Assembly (NCBI GenBank): GCA_001274695.2
Contig: LARU01000002.1
Span: forward strand, 248,001-312,000
Length of the DNA: 64,000 bases
Source of the DNA: Azoarcus sp. PA01
GTDB taxonomy: Bacteria > Pseudomonadota > Gammaproteobacteria > Burkholderiales > Rhodocyclaceae
Direction of reading: 5' to 3'
The notes under the pieces were generated by a model. It ran no database searches, was not told the origin of the DNA, and saw nothing but the letters and a program-made list of their open reading frames with translations. Position 1 is the first letter of the stretch. Each line of letters begins with the position of its first letter. This document shows, one piece after another, positions 7,546 to 15,357 of the stretch. Position numbers and translations under genes: made by a program.

Positions 7546-9972
7546 TCAGGCTTTCGGCTTGCGCGCCGCGCGTCGTCGCGGGGCCGCGGCGGGCTTGCCG
7601 CCATCCGGCGTCCGGCCGCTGTCGCCATCCTGCACGTGCTGCACCTGCGCCACCGGCAGAGCGCTCGCGACTGTTTGTCGAGCCTCCCCACTGCTGGCTA
7701 AGGGCGCAGGCGAGGCGGGCTCGGTCATCTCGACCGGTGACGATTGCGAGCCCGCGCTCGCGGACGTCGATGCCACTGCGAGGGCGTTCGGTCGCGCACG
7801 CAGGAACAGCGACTTGATGCGATCGAATCGATCGGCCGCATGCGCACTCAGGTCGCCGCTGGCGGCCAGCACGTGCTCGATCTGCTTCAGGTGCGCATCG
7901 ATCTCGGCGTCGCTCTGTCCTTTGAGCAAAGTCGGGATCGCCTCCAGCGCCGCCTCGCGGTCATACTTGAGGATGAAGAATTGCTCGCGCAGCAGATGCT
8001 TGAAGTCGGCCAGTTTGAGGCCCGGCTCGAGTTCCGCACGCGACGCACGCATCCGCTTGAAGTTGCGCTCATCGGTCGCCGGGGCGCCACCAAGCACGTA
8101 GATGATCGAACGCATCTTGGCCTCGTGACTGCCCCCCGCTTCAATACGGGCATGAAGCTCGGCCTGACGGCGCTCGATGAAGCGACGATGCTCCAGTTCG
8201 GTGCCCGGACGGCGGCGGTGCGCCTGTCCGTCGGCGCGCAGGCCAACCAGAACCTGCAGCAGCGGCTGGCCATAGATGCTCAGGAAAAGCTGTTCACTGG
8301 CCTTGTCGCGCAGGTCGCGCCACGTGTCGAGACCGCGGGCGATCTGCTCGGACATGACGGTCTCGGCCCTGCGAAAGACGTTGTCCTCGCCGACCGGATG
8401 GCGGTCGGCGCGCACTTTCTCGGCGAGTGCCGGCAGCGACAGGGTGAGCGGGTTGCGGTTGGAAAGCAGGCGGTAGCCGAGACGGTTCGGATGCATGCGG
8501 CGCATCCATTTGGCCGACGCGGGCGTCGACATCGCGCGCACCCAAGGCTGCAAGAACAGGCGATAGAGGCCCAGGTTGATCTCGGAAATGCGGGCGACCG
8601 TGGCGAAACGCGCTTCATCGTCGGGACGGTGGCCGATCTCGCGATCGAGTTCGGCGACCGTGCGCGGCGTAAACTCGAGCAGGTACTCGCGCTCGATCAG
8701 CCCCGCATCGGCACGCTCGTCGGCGCGCGAAATCGACGTCTCGTAGAGTCCCGGCGGCAGCACGTCGATGTAGTCCATGTTGGCGGTGAACTCGGTGTGC
8801 TCCTTGCGCGAGACGCTGCCCGAGACGAAGATGCCCAAGTGACCGGTGCTGTCGTGCACGCAATACACAATCGTCTGTTCGTTGGCGATGATGCCGTCAA
8901 CCCCTTCATAGAGGTCGCGCACCCAGCCCAGGGCCTGCGGCGGCGGGGTGATGTCATCGCCCCGCGAGCAGAACACCACGACCGGCGAGCGCACGTTGCG
9001 CAAGTCGATGCGCCGCCCGTCGGACGTCATCAGCTGGGCGGTCGAAAGACGGTTTCCAATGAACAGGTTATCGACGATGTACTGGATCTCCTGGCCGCCG
9101 AGCACGACGTGCCCGCCCCACCAGCGCTCGAACTCCAAATAGCGCACAGCCTCGGTATCGACATTCGCGAACACTCGGTACTGCTTGGTCCACCACGTGT
9201 TGGCCGGGTTGAGGTTTTCGAAGTTCTGGACCAGCCAGGCGCCATCGAACAGCCCGTTGCCCATGTCGCTCAACAGTGCCGTCATCCAGCTGCCGCCGGA
9301 CAGGCCCCCGGTATAGCGCATCGGCGCCTTGCCCCGCTCGCCCGCCCAGTATGAAAGCGGCGAGCCGGCGATCAGGATCGGGCCGAACAGGTCCGGCTCC
9401 AGAGCCGCGGCCATCATGATCTGCCAGCCCGCCTGGCAGTTGCCGACGACCATCGGCTTTTCCGCGGTTTTCGGGTGACGTTCGATGACGCAACGCAGGA
9501 ACGCGACTTCCGCCTCGACGACGTCTTCGACGGTCTGCCCCGGTTCGGGATAGGGCAGAAAACCGACGAAGTAGCACGGATGACCCGCGCGCAGCGCGAC
9601 GCCGATCTCGCTGTCGGGCTTGAAACCGCCGATGCCGGGGCCGTGCCCGGCGCGCGGATCGACGACGACGAAAGGCCGCCGCTGCGGGTCGATCTCGATG
9701 CCCGGCGGAGGCAGGACCCGCATCAGTTCATAATTCACCGGCCGCGGCAGTTCGCGGCCGTCCATCAGCACTTCGGTCTCGAAACCCAGCACGCTGGGCT
9801 TGGTCTTCTCGATATGCTCGAGGTACTGGTTACCACGATGGCGCATCACGTCCATGAACAGCACGCTGCGCTCGACGGCATCCCGCCAGTAGTCGAAGGC
9901 GGACCGTGCGAAACCGAACGGATCCATCAGGGGCAGTGTCGCTGCCGAAGGTACCGGTATCGGGAAATTCAT
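7546..9972 (-). CDS. DUF3141 protein, poly(3-hydroxyalkanoate) synthase-like
   Basis: 808 residues. The ATG at 9972 has a TGGAG box six bases upstream and is preferred to upstream in-frame ATGs. The first ~400 residues resemble PhaC-type alpha/beta hydrolases: PFVVVDPRAGHGPGIGGF, then the nucleophile motif GNCQAG at 177-182 with Cys179 where lipases have Ser, as in PHA synthases. An Asp in SRGDDITPP and a His in VHDSTGHLGIF could complete a triad. The C-terminal half is helical and ends in a basic Ala/Lys/Arg-rich tail (KPAAAPRRRAARKPKA) reminiscent of PHA granule-binding or DNA-binding tails. Twice the length of ordinary PhaC, so true polymerase activity is unproven. It is monocistronic; no phaA or phaB is near. 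Confidence 0.85.
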   Translation of the reverse strand: MNFPIPVPSAATLPLMDPFGFARSAFDYWRDAVERSVLFMDVMRHRGNQYLEHIEKTKPSVLGFETEVLMDGRELPRPVNYELMRVLPPPGIEIDPQRRPFVVVDPRAGHGPGIGGFKPDSEIGVALRAGHPCYFVGFLPYPEPGQTVEDVVEAEVAFLRCVIERHPKTAEKPMVVGNCQAGWQIMMAAALEPDLFGPILIAGSPLSYWAGERGKAPMRYTGGLSGGSWMTALLSDMGNGLFDGAWLVQNFENLNPANTWWTKQYRVFANVDTEAVRYLEFERWWGGHVVLGGQEIQYIVDNLFIGNRLSTAQLMTSDGRRIDLRNVRSPVVVFCSRGDDITPPPQALGWVRDLYEGVDGIIANEQTIVYCVHDSTGHLGIFVSGSVSRKEHTEFTANMDYIDVLPPGLYETSISRADERADAGLIEREYLLEFTPRTVAELDREIGHRPDDEARFATVARISEINLGLYRLFLQPWVRAMSTPASAKWMRRMHPNRLGYRLLSNRNPLTLSLPALAEKVRADRHPVGEDNVFRRAETVMSEQIARGLDTWRDLRDKASEQLFLSIYGQPLLQVLVGLRADGQAHRRRPGTELEHRRFIERRQAELHARIEAGGSHEAKMRSIIYVLGGAPATDERNFKRMRASRAELEPGLKLADFKHLLREQFFILKYDREAALEAIPTLLKGQSDAEIDAHLKQIEHVLAASGDLSAHAADRFDRIKSLFLRARPNALAVASTSASAGSQSSPVEMTEPASPAPLASSGEARQTVASALPVAQVQHVQDGDSGRTPDGGKPAAAPRRRAARKPKA

Positions 9973-10374
9973 TCTGAACTCCATGTATTGTCGTGGCGGA
10001 AGGCAAGTGCCATGCTCCACGAAAGTCTAACTTGCCGCCCGGCCTCGTAAGCCGGGCCATGCCAGCGTTAGGTGACACTCGCAAGTGGAAAGTGTTCCAG
10101 GCGCTTTGCTGCCGATGCTGGCGTCGTCCCGGCAACGGGCGAACGAAGCGGTTGTGACCGGCGTTTCCCTGGCTTGCGTTTGTTGTCCGACGCGCGTCGG
10201 CAGCAATGTTCCGCCTACAAGCTCGAGCCGTCTACCAGGACGTCGCATTCCCGCGGCGAGATTTGGCGAAAGTACTCGCTTCAGCGCTGCGTTTGCCGAA
10301 ATCCGTGCGCGCCTTCGTCCAAATCTGCTACAACCGACCATCCCCTCCTTTCTGTCCGTTACGGAGCCTTCGCC
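9973..10374. other. intergenic region between divergent genes
   Basis: A 402-bp gap with no convincing gene. It must hold the divergent promoters of the DUF3141 gene and the yedI-like gene, but I see no clear -35/-10 pair. A 7-bp inverted repeat GCCCGGC/GCCGGGC with a 7-base loop lies at 10037-10057. Confidence 0.6.
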
Positions 10375-11280
10375 ATGGCCGGAACCACCTTGCTCACGCT
10401 GATCGACGACATTGCGAGCATCCTGGACGACGTCGCCACGATGACCAAGGTGGCGGCCAAGAAGACCGCCGGCGTGCTCGGTGATGACCTGGCCCTCAAT
10501 GCGCAACAGGTCACGGGTGTGCAGCCCGACCGCGAACTGCCAGTCGTCTGGGCGGTGGCAAAAGGTTCATTGCTGAACAAAGTGATCCTCGTCCCGTCGG
10601 CGCTGCTGGTCAGCTGGCTCGCGCCGTGGCTCATCACCCCGTTGCTGATGGTCGGCGGTGCATTCCTGTGTTTCGAAGGCTTCGAAAAACTGGCCCACAA
10701 GTTCCTGCACTCGCCTGCGGAGGATGAAGCGGAACACCGGAAAACCTTGCAGGCGCTGAGCGACCCAGGCGTGGATCTGGTTGCGCTTGAAAAGGAAAAG
10801 ATCAAGGGGGCGGTGCGCACCGATTTCATCCTTTCGGCGGAGATCGTGGTCATCACGCTGGGCACGGTGGCGGCCGCCTCCCTGATGCAGCGGGTGAGCG
10901 TCCTGGTCGGCATATCGCTGCTGATGACGGTGGGCGTATATGGTCTGGTGGCCGGCATCGTCAAGCTCGACGACCTCGGTCTACACCTGCAGCGCGGCCC
11001 GTCCCCCCTGCGTCGCCGCCTGGGCGAAGGGCTGCTGCGCACCGCACCTTGGCTGATGAAGACGCTCTCGGTCCTGGGCACTGCAGCGATGTTCATGGTC
11101 GGCGGCGGCATCCTGCTGCACGGCTGGCCCACGCTCGCTCATGCCGTCGAAGAATTTTCGGCAGCTTTCGGCGGGCTGCTCAGTAGCTTGCTGAATACGG
11201 CGGCAGGAGCCGGGATCGGCGTGATCGCCGGCGCCGTCGTGCTGGGTGCCGTCACATTGCTGCAACGCTTGCGCCGATGA
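10375..11280 (+). CDS. yedI: YedI-like inner-membrane protein (DUF808)
   Basis: 301 residues starting at an ATG with a CGGAG box eight bases upstream. The soluble start (MAGTTLLTLIDDIASILDDVATMTKVAAKKTAGVLGDDLALN) is the hallmark of the DUF808/YedI family, followed by LPVVWAVAKGS and five to seven hydrophobic segments, the last at GVIAGAVVLGAVTLL. A conserved cytosolic loop (EDEAEHRKTLQALSDPGVDLVALEKEKIKGAVRTDFILS) separates the helices. Members are inner-membrane proteins without an established biochemical function. The gene is alone, divergent from the DUF3141 gene. Confidence 0.9.
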   Translation: MAGTTLLTLIDDIASILDDVATMTKVAAKKTAGVLGDDLALNAQQVTGVQPDRELPVVWAVAKGSLLNKVILVPSALLVSWLAPWLITPLLMVGGAFLCFEGFEKLAHKFLHSPAEDEAEHRKTLQALSDPGVDLVALEKEKIKGAVRTDFILSAEIVVITLGTVAAASLMQRVSVLVGISLLMTVGVYGLVAGIVKLDDLGLHLQRGPSPLRRRLGEGLLRTAPWLMKTLSVLGTAAMFMVGGGILLHGWPTLAHAVEEFSAAFGGLLSSLLNTAAGAGIGVIAGAVVLGAVTLLQRLRR

Positions 11281-11503
11281 CTCGAACGACATGGCTGAAT
11301 GAAGAAAGTCGAGCGCGAATCGATGGTCGAGCCGCTCGCCAATTGCGTCACGGGCCGGCAAGGGCTAGGATTTATTTAATCATGTCGCATGGCTCTGGAG
11401 ACTGCGATGCGTTCGACGAGGCGACTTTTCGCCATTCTTGTGCGATGCGTGCCAGCAGGGGCAGCCGACTGAGCGTGATGCCCCATTGACGGGAGGCCGG
11501 ATC

Positions 11504-11782
11504 ATGAGTCACAAACACCGGGCCGTTCTGGAATCGATTTTTCACGAACCGCCGAAAAGCAACATTCAGTGGCGCGAGGTCGAGTCCTTGCTCAACCATC
11601 TCGGCGCTGTCATCGAGCCAGGCCACGGCGGACGCTTCCGTGTCGAGTTGAACCGCCACGAGTTCTTCCTCCACCATCCCCACCACAGCAACGAGTTCAG
11701 CAAGCAATCCGTCAAACAGTTGCGCGAGTTTTTGGCCGACGCCGGAGTCACTCCCTCGCTCTACGAGGCGAATCACGAATAA
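11504..11782 (+). CDS. HicA-like small RNA-binding protein, no HicB partner
   Basis: 92 residues with a GGGAGG box before the ATG. The order of elements is that of HicA mRNA interferases: an N-terminal helix (WREVESLLNHLGAVI), a beta hairpin (GGRFRVELNRHEFFLHHPHH) and a C-terminal helix (SVKQLREFLADAGV). In active HicA the catalytic His lies in a GSH motif at the start of the hairpin; here that position reads GHGGRF, so catalysis is doubtful. No antitoxin gene follows (next gene is a ferritin-like protein 126 bp away) or precedes. Solitary proteins of this type are common in betaproteobacteria, so it may be a domesticated RNA-binding protein rather than a toxin. Confidence 0.75.
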   Translation: MSHKHRAVLESIFHEPPKSNIQWREVESLLNHLGAVIEPGHGGRFRVELNRHEFFLHHPHHSNEFSKQSVKQLREFLADAGVTPSLYEANHE

Positions 11783-11908
11783 GGAACGTCGACCTCGACC
11801 ACGCGCGTCCGAGCTTGCCCTCCCTGCGCCGGCAGCACAGCGGCTCGTGGTCTAGAGTGAATCGACGCGCAGGCTGGTCCCGCGCGGAGTGTCACAACGG
11901 AGGGTGTC

Positions 11909-12373
11909 ATGGGGGAATTCGACAAGGAACCGGTCGTCGCGGTCCTGAACCGCATCCTCGAATCCGAACTGGCCGGCGTCGTGCGCTACACGCATTACTC
12001 CTTCCTCGTGTTCGGCTTCGGCCGCATCCCGATTGTCTCGTGGCTGCGCGAGCAGGCCGACGAGTCGCTGATGCATGCGCGCATGGTCGGCGAATGGGTC
12101 ACGACGCTCGGCGCCTACCCGTCGCTCGCGATCGGTCCGCTGCTCGACTCGCACAAGCACGATATCGGGGCGATCCTGCGCGAGTCCCTCGAAGCCGAGC
12201 GCGCCGCCCTGCAGCTGTACCGCGATCTGCTCGCGCTCGTCACCGACCGCTCGGTTGCGCTCGAGGAATTTGCACGGCGGATGATCGAGGTCGAGGAATT
12301 GCATCTTGCGGAAGTCGACAAGATGTTGCGCAAACCCGGGGACGTGTCGGCGTTCGCCCCGCAGTCGCCGTAG
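11909..12373 (+). CDS. bacterioferritin-like ferritin protein
   Basis: 154 residues, ATG with GGAGGG upstream. It is a four-helix ferritin fold with diiron ligands in the expected order: Glu in LESELAGVVRYTHYSF, Glu and His in EQADESLMHARMVGEW, Glu in EAERAALQLY and the Glu/His set in EVEELHLAEVDKM. Bacterioferritins and Dps-like relatives oxidise and store iron in a hollow shell in the cytoplasm. No Met ligand typical of heme sites is obvious in helix two, so heme binding is uncertain. It is monocistronic; the next 220 bp hold a weak hairpin and then an sRNA gene. Confidence 0.88.
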   Translation: MGEFDKEPVVAVLNRILESELAGVVRYTHYSFLVFGFGRIPIVSWLREQADESLMHARMVGEWVTTLGAYPSLAIGPLLDSHKHDIGAILRESLEAERAALQLYRDLLALVTDRSVALEEFARRMIEVEELHLAEVDKMLRKPGDVSAFAPQSP

Positions 12374-12452
12374 GAATGTGGGTGCGGGCGCTGGTCGCAC
12401 CGGGGGCAGGCCAAGCGCGTTCCTCCCCGGCATAGTACGTCACGCCATCACG

Positions 12453-12480
12453 AAGCCGGCAAAAGGCTTCCATCCGGCTT
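12453..12480 (+). terminator. weak hairpin downstream of the ferritin-like gene
   Basis: AAGCCGG and CCGGCTT pair over a 14-base loop and are followed by a short TTTCC. It is the only terminator-like structure between the ferritin-like stop (12373) and the sRNA promoter. Confidence 0.35.
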
Positions 12481-12596
12481 TCCACAGGTTGCGCACTGCG
12501 TCATGTCATTTCCCTATCTCTGGCACGGGAATGTCGGAACACCAAGGGGAATGCGGATGATTAATCGAAGGATAAAAAAATTCGTTGTCTATTTTG

Positions 12597-12625
12597 TTGC
12601 GCCGCACAAGGTCTTCGCCTATTCT
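12597..12625 (+). promoter_or_regulatory. sigma-70 promoter of the anti-SD small RNA
   Basis: TTGCGC (12597-12602) and TATTCT (12620-12625) are separated by 17 bp. A start site six to seven bases later, near 12632, falls directly before the CU-rich RNA. The region upstream (12570-12600) is clearly AT-richer than its surroundings. Confidence 0.65.
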
Positions 12626-12631
12626 TCAGCT

Positions 12632-12695
12632 GTCTCCTCCACCCTCCTCCTTTGGTGTGGATTTCAGCCCGGGCCCGAAAGTGCTCGGGCTTTTT
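12632..12695 (+). ncRNA. very short RNA with two anti-Shine-Dalgarno motifs (betaproteobacterial toxic-sRNA type)
   Basis: The predicted RNA is about 64 nt. It carries CUCCUCC (12634-12640) and CCUCCUCC (12643-12650), both complementary to the Shine-Dalgarno consensus, then UUUGGUGUGGAUUU and a rho-independent terminator. Promoter, RNA and terminator fit together with no room for a peptide. The layout is that of the betaproteobacterial toxic small RNA family, found because clones were lethal in E. coli and thought to block ribosome binding through an anti-SD sequence; the family link is from memory and not from a covariance search. It lies between the ferritin-like gene and a small membrane protein gene of opposite strand. 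Confidence 0.72.
12673..12695 (+). terminator. rho-independent terminator of the small RNA
   Basis: Stem GCCCGA/TCGGGC with loop AAGTGC, followed directly by TTTTT (12691-12695). An overlapping longer arrangement AGCCCG/CGGGCT is also possible. Confidence 0.8.
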
Positions 12696-12739
12696 CTTGG
12701 TTTCTGAGGACCTCGTTTCTGCGGACTTCTCGAGGGACG

Positions 12740-12979
12740 TCAGGGGTTCGGATCGTTCTTCCTGACACCGCGCAGGTTCATCGCGAAAAGCCCGATCTGC
12801 AGTCCGATCAGTGCGTAGGCGCCGTCGTGCCAGCCCCACGCGATCCACAAGGCGTTGCTCGCGATAAAGCACCAGAAGCCCCAGTTGCGCTTGCGTGAAT
12901 CCTGCGAACCGACGAACCATGCGGCGACGAGCGTGACGATCATCGCGGGCCACTGCAGTGCGTCCAGAAATTCCGTCAT
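12740..12979 (-). CDS. small two- to three-helix membrane protein
   Basis: 79 residues with hydrophobic helices at about 10-27 (WPAMIVTLVAAWFVGS), 32-50 (NWGFWCFIASNALWIAWGW) and 53-70 (YALIGLQIGLFAMNLRG). The Trp-rich second helix and the short loops resemble small transporter-like subunits of the YgjV/PnuC type, but the match is too weak for a name. The start at 12979 (MTEFLDALQW) is chosen from the protein pattern; an upstream in-frame ATG at 13063 is less likely. The ribosome-binding site is poor. It is convergent with the small RNA gene. Confidence 0.65.
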   Translation of the reverse strand: MTEFLDALQWPAMIVTLVAAWFVGSQDSRKRNWGFWCFIASNALWIAWGWHDGAYALIGLQIGLFAMNLRGVRKNDPNP

Positions 12980-13117
12980 CACCGCCCGCCGGGGAGGAGT
13001 CGGGAAGGATTTTTCAAGGTTTGCGCGTGAGGAGGCCGACCAGAGCACTCGTGCGCTGGGCACGGAGCGGTGATTGCGACTTCGTCCGGTCGGAGCACGA
13101 CCACGAATCGCATCGGA

Positions 13118-13645
13118 CTATGCCTTGTCCAGATCGGGAAACAACACATCGGTGTAGCCGAAGCGACTGAAGTCGCGCACCCGCATCGGGTAGAGCACTC
13201 CAGCCAGGTGGTCGCACTCGTGCTGCACCACCCGGGCGTGAAAACCTTCGGCAACGCGATCGATCGTCTGGCCACGCGGATCGACGCCCTGATAACGGAT
13301 ACGCGTGTGGCGCGGAACGATGCCGCGCAGTCCGGGCACCGACAGGCACCCTTCCCAGCCCTCCTCGACACGTTCATCGAGCGGGGTGATCACCGGGTTC
13401 AACAAGACCGTCCGCGGCACCGGTGGAGCGTCCGGGTAGCGTTCGCTGCGCTCGAAACCGAAAATCACCACCTGCAGCCCGACGCCGATCTGTGGCGCCG
13501 CCAGCCCGACACCGCCGTGGGCCGTCATCGTGTCGAACAGGTCGACGACGAGCGCGGCGAGCGCTGCCGTGCCGAAGGCGTCGACCGGCGCGGCGGGCTG
13601 GAGCAGGCGCGGGTCGCCCATGCGAAGAAGTGTGCGGATCGTCAT
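13118..13645 (-). CDS. def: peptide deformylase
   Basis: 175 residues. The three deformylase motifs are intact: GVGLAAPQ (45-52), EGCLS (98-102, metal ligand Cys100) and QHECDHL (141-147, metal ligands His142 and His146, catalytic Glu143). The enzyme removes the formyl group from nascent proteins at the ribosome. It is not next to fmt as def often is, so this may be one of two deformylases in the genome. The C-terminus ([19 protein letters not shown]) is of the type seen in proteobacterial second copies. Start is the ATG at 13645; no strong ribosome-binding site precedes it. Confidence 0.95.
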   Translation of the reverse strand: MTIRTLLRMGDPRLLQPAAPVDAFGTAALAALVVDLFDTMTAHGGVGLAAPQIGVGLQVVIFGFERSERYPDAPPVPRTVLLNPVITPLDERVEEGWEGCLSVPGLRGIVPRHTRIRYQGVDPRGQTIDRVAEGFHARVVQHECDHLAGVLYPMRVRDFSRFGYTDVLFPDLDKA

Positions 13646-13716
13646 CGATTCGGTCGGCTATCGAAAATAATCAAAACAACGCTCGGATCAGGGCGGCGGC
13701 GCCGTCGGCACGATCC

Positions 13717-14140
13717 TCAACGGCCCGTGACCGGCCCGTCGTTGACCAGATGAACCTGCATCTCGGCACCGAATTCGCCGCTCTGGACCTCGGGGTACGA
13801 GGCGCGGGCACACCGCACGAAGGCCTCGTACAGGCGCAATCCGTCGGCGGGCGCGGCGGCTGCGCTGAAGCTGGGCCGATTGATTGCCGCCCGAGGTGTC
13901 GGCAGCCAGGGTGAATTGACTCACGATCAACAGTCCCCCGCCCACATCCTGCACCGACCGATTCATACGTCCTGAACGTCCGCAAAGATGCGCAGCTTGA
14001 GCAACTTGGCGAGCAGACGCGCGCCTTCGGCTTCGGTATCGCCGCGCTCGGCGCACAAGAACACCAGCAGCCCGTGGCCAATTCGGCCTACGACTTGAAC
14101 GATCTGCCAGTGAATGATTGCGCCAACACTGGCGTCTGCG
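13717..14140 (-). pseudogene. dtd: broken D-aminoacyl-tRNA deacylase gene
   Basis: The family sequence can be read only by joining three frames. Frame one gives [19 protein letters not shown] and RIFADVQ and then meets a stop near 13960. One base out of register it resumes as [14 protein letters not shown] and [10 protein letters not shown]. Near 13880 a second shift is needed to read [17 protein letters not shown] and [15 protein letters not shown], ending at a TGA at 13717. The N-terminus is also damaged: no start codon is in frame with [10 protein letters not shown] and the first ~10 family residues are missing, because the sequence begins directly at the tRNA-Ala terminator. Three separate lesions make a sequencing error unlikely. 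Confidence 0.82.
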
Positions 14141-14150
14141 ACCCATAAGG

Positions 14151-14176
14151 AAAAAGCCAGCACGAGGCTGGCTTTT
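14151..14176 (-). terminator. rho-independent terminator of tRNA-Ala
   Basis: On the minus strand AGCCAGC and GCTGGCT pair over CTCGT and run into TTTTTCC, six bases past the tRNA 3' end. Confidence 0.85.
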
Positions 14177-14181
14177 GGAAT

Positions 14182-14257
14182 TGGTGGACCGAAAGGGGAT
14201 CGAACCCTCGACCTCTGCATTGCGAACGCAGCGCTCTCCCAGCTGAGCTATCGGCCC
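14182..14257 (-). tRNA. tRNA-Ala (anticodon CGC)
   Basis: A 76-nt cloverleaf. Acceptor GGGCCGA pairs with TCGGTCC and keeps the G3-U70 wobble that marks alanine tRNAs. The D-arm is AGCTCAGCTGGGAGAGC, the anticodon loop TTCGCAA has CGC at its centre, the T-arm is GGTTCGATCC, and the CCA end is encoded. It reads GCG codons, frequent in this GC-rich genome. It is transcribed alone between its own promoter and terminator. Confidence 0.95.
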
Positions 14258-14270
14258 TCAAGAGCGGCGA

Positions 14271-14299
14271 ATTATAGCGGTGGTGTTTTCATTTTGAAA
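14271..14299 (-). promoter_or_regulatory. sigma-70 promoter of tRNA-Ala
   Basis: On the minus strand TTTCAA (14294-14299) and a perfect TATAAT (14271-14276) are 17 bp apart, placing the start a few bases before the tRNA at 14257. It sits just past the tsaC stop. Confidence 0.75.
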
Positions 14300-14307
14300 G
14301 GGGTTTT

Positions 14308-15357
14308 TCACGTTTCGTCGGCGTCGCCCGAGCCGGCGGCGGCGCGTCCGAGGCGGTCATTGACCGCTTGCCACTCGTCGGTGGCGGGCAGGGTTTCGAC
14401 GACGATGCAATCGGCGCCGCAGGCGTCGAGGTCGCGCAGGTTGGCGTAGAGCGCGTGGGCATAGCCGGCAGCATCGAGCGGCACGGCGCGCCAGGTCAGG
14501 CGCGCATCGTGCGGATCGTCGCAGCGGTGCGCGAGAACGGCGACGCGGCTTCCTTCGGCGGCGAGCGTTGCCGCGAGTTCGACGAGCTGCGAAGCGGCGA
14601 CCATCTGCAGTGGCGTGCGCGGTGCGTAGTGCGCCGACAGCGAGCCCGATACGCGCGGTTCGCCGTCGTCGGTGGCACCGCCCGTTTCGTCCGCGACGCT
14701 GGCCTCGCCGGTCGGCGTGGGGCGGGAGCGCGGGAGGCGGCCGATGACGGAGGCGATGTCTTCGGCAGAGATCGCGCCGGGGCGCAGGATCTGCGGCGCG
14801 TCGCGCGACAGGTCGAGGATCGTGGATTCGATGCCGACCGCGCACGGGCCGCCGTCGAGGATCAGCGCGACCTTGTCGCCGAGTTCCTGCCGCACGTGCT
14901 CGGCAGTGGTCGGGCTGATGCGGCCGAAGCGGTTGGCGGAGGGCGCGGCGATACCGGAACCGAAAGCCTGCAGCAGCGCGAGCGCGACGGGGTGGTCCGG
15001 CACACGCAGGCCGACCGTGTCCTGACCGCCGGTGATGACGTCGGGGACGCCGTGCTGACGCTTCAGGATCAAGGTCAGCGGCCCGGGCCAGAAGGCGCGG
15101 GCGAGCGCGAAAGCATCGTCCGGAATCTCGCGCGCCCAGCGCGCCAGATGGCGAGCATCGGGCAGGTGAACGATCAGTGGGTGATCGACGGGGCGCCCTT
15201 TCGCGGCGAAGATCCGGCCGACCGCGGCAATATTGAGCGCGTCGGCGGCAAGCCCGTAGACCGTCTCGGTCGGCATGCCGACGAGTTCGCCGGCGCGCAG
15301 CAGCCCGGCGGCGCGACGGATCTCGTCGTTCGCCGCAGCGACGTCAGCGCTCGTCAT
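14308..15357 (-). CDS. tsaC: threonylcarbamoyl-AMP synthase, long Sua5 type
   Basis: 349 residues. The YrdC/Sua5 domain fills residues ~1-205 with [43 protein letters not shown] and [20 protein letters not shown]-terminal Sua5 domain (about 230-345, starting near [14 protein letters not shown]) marks the long form rather than the short TsaC. The enzyme makes threonylcarbamoyl-AMP from threonine, bicarbonate and ATP, the first step of t6A37 in tRNAs reading ANN codons. Its start lies 14 bp inside the end of purK, so the two are translated from one message. It is the last gene of the purE-purK unit. Confidence 0.95.
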   Translation of the reverse strand: MTSADVAAANDEIRRAAGLLRAGELVGMPTETVYGLAADALNIAAVGRIFAAKGRPVDHPLIVHLPDARHLARWAREIPDDAFALARAFWPGPLTLILKRQHGVPDVITGGQDTVGLRVPDHPVALALLQAFGSGIAAPSANRFGRISPTTAEHVRQELGDKVALILDGGPCAVGIESTILDLSRDAPQILRPGAISAEDIASVIGRLPRSRPTPTGEASVADETGGATDDGEPRVSGSLSAHYAPRTPLQMVAASQLVELAATLAAEGSRVAVLAHRCDDPHDARLTWRAVPLDAAGYAHALYANLRDLDACGADCIVVETLPATDEWQAVNDRLGRAAAGSGDADET

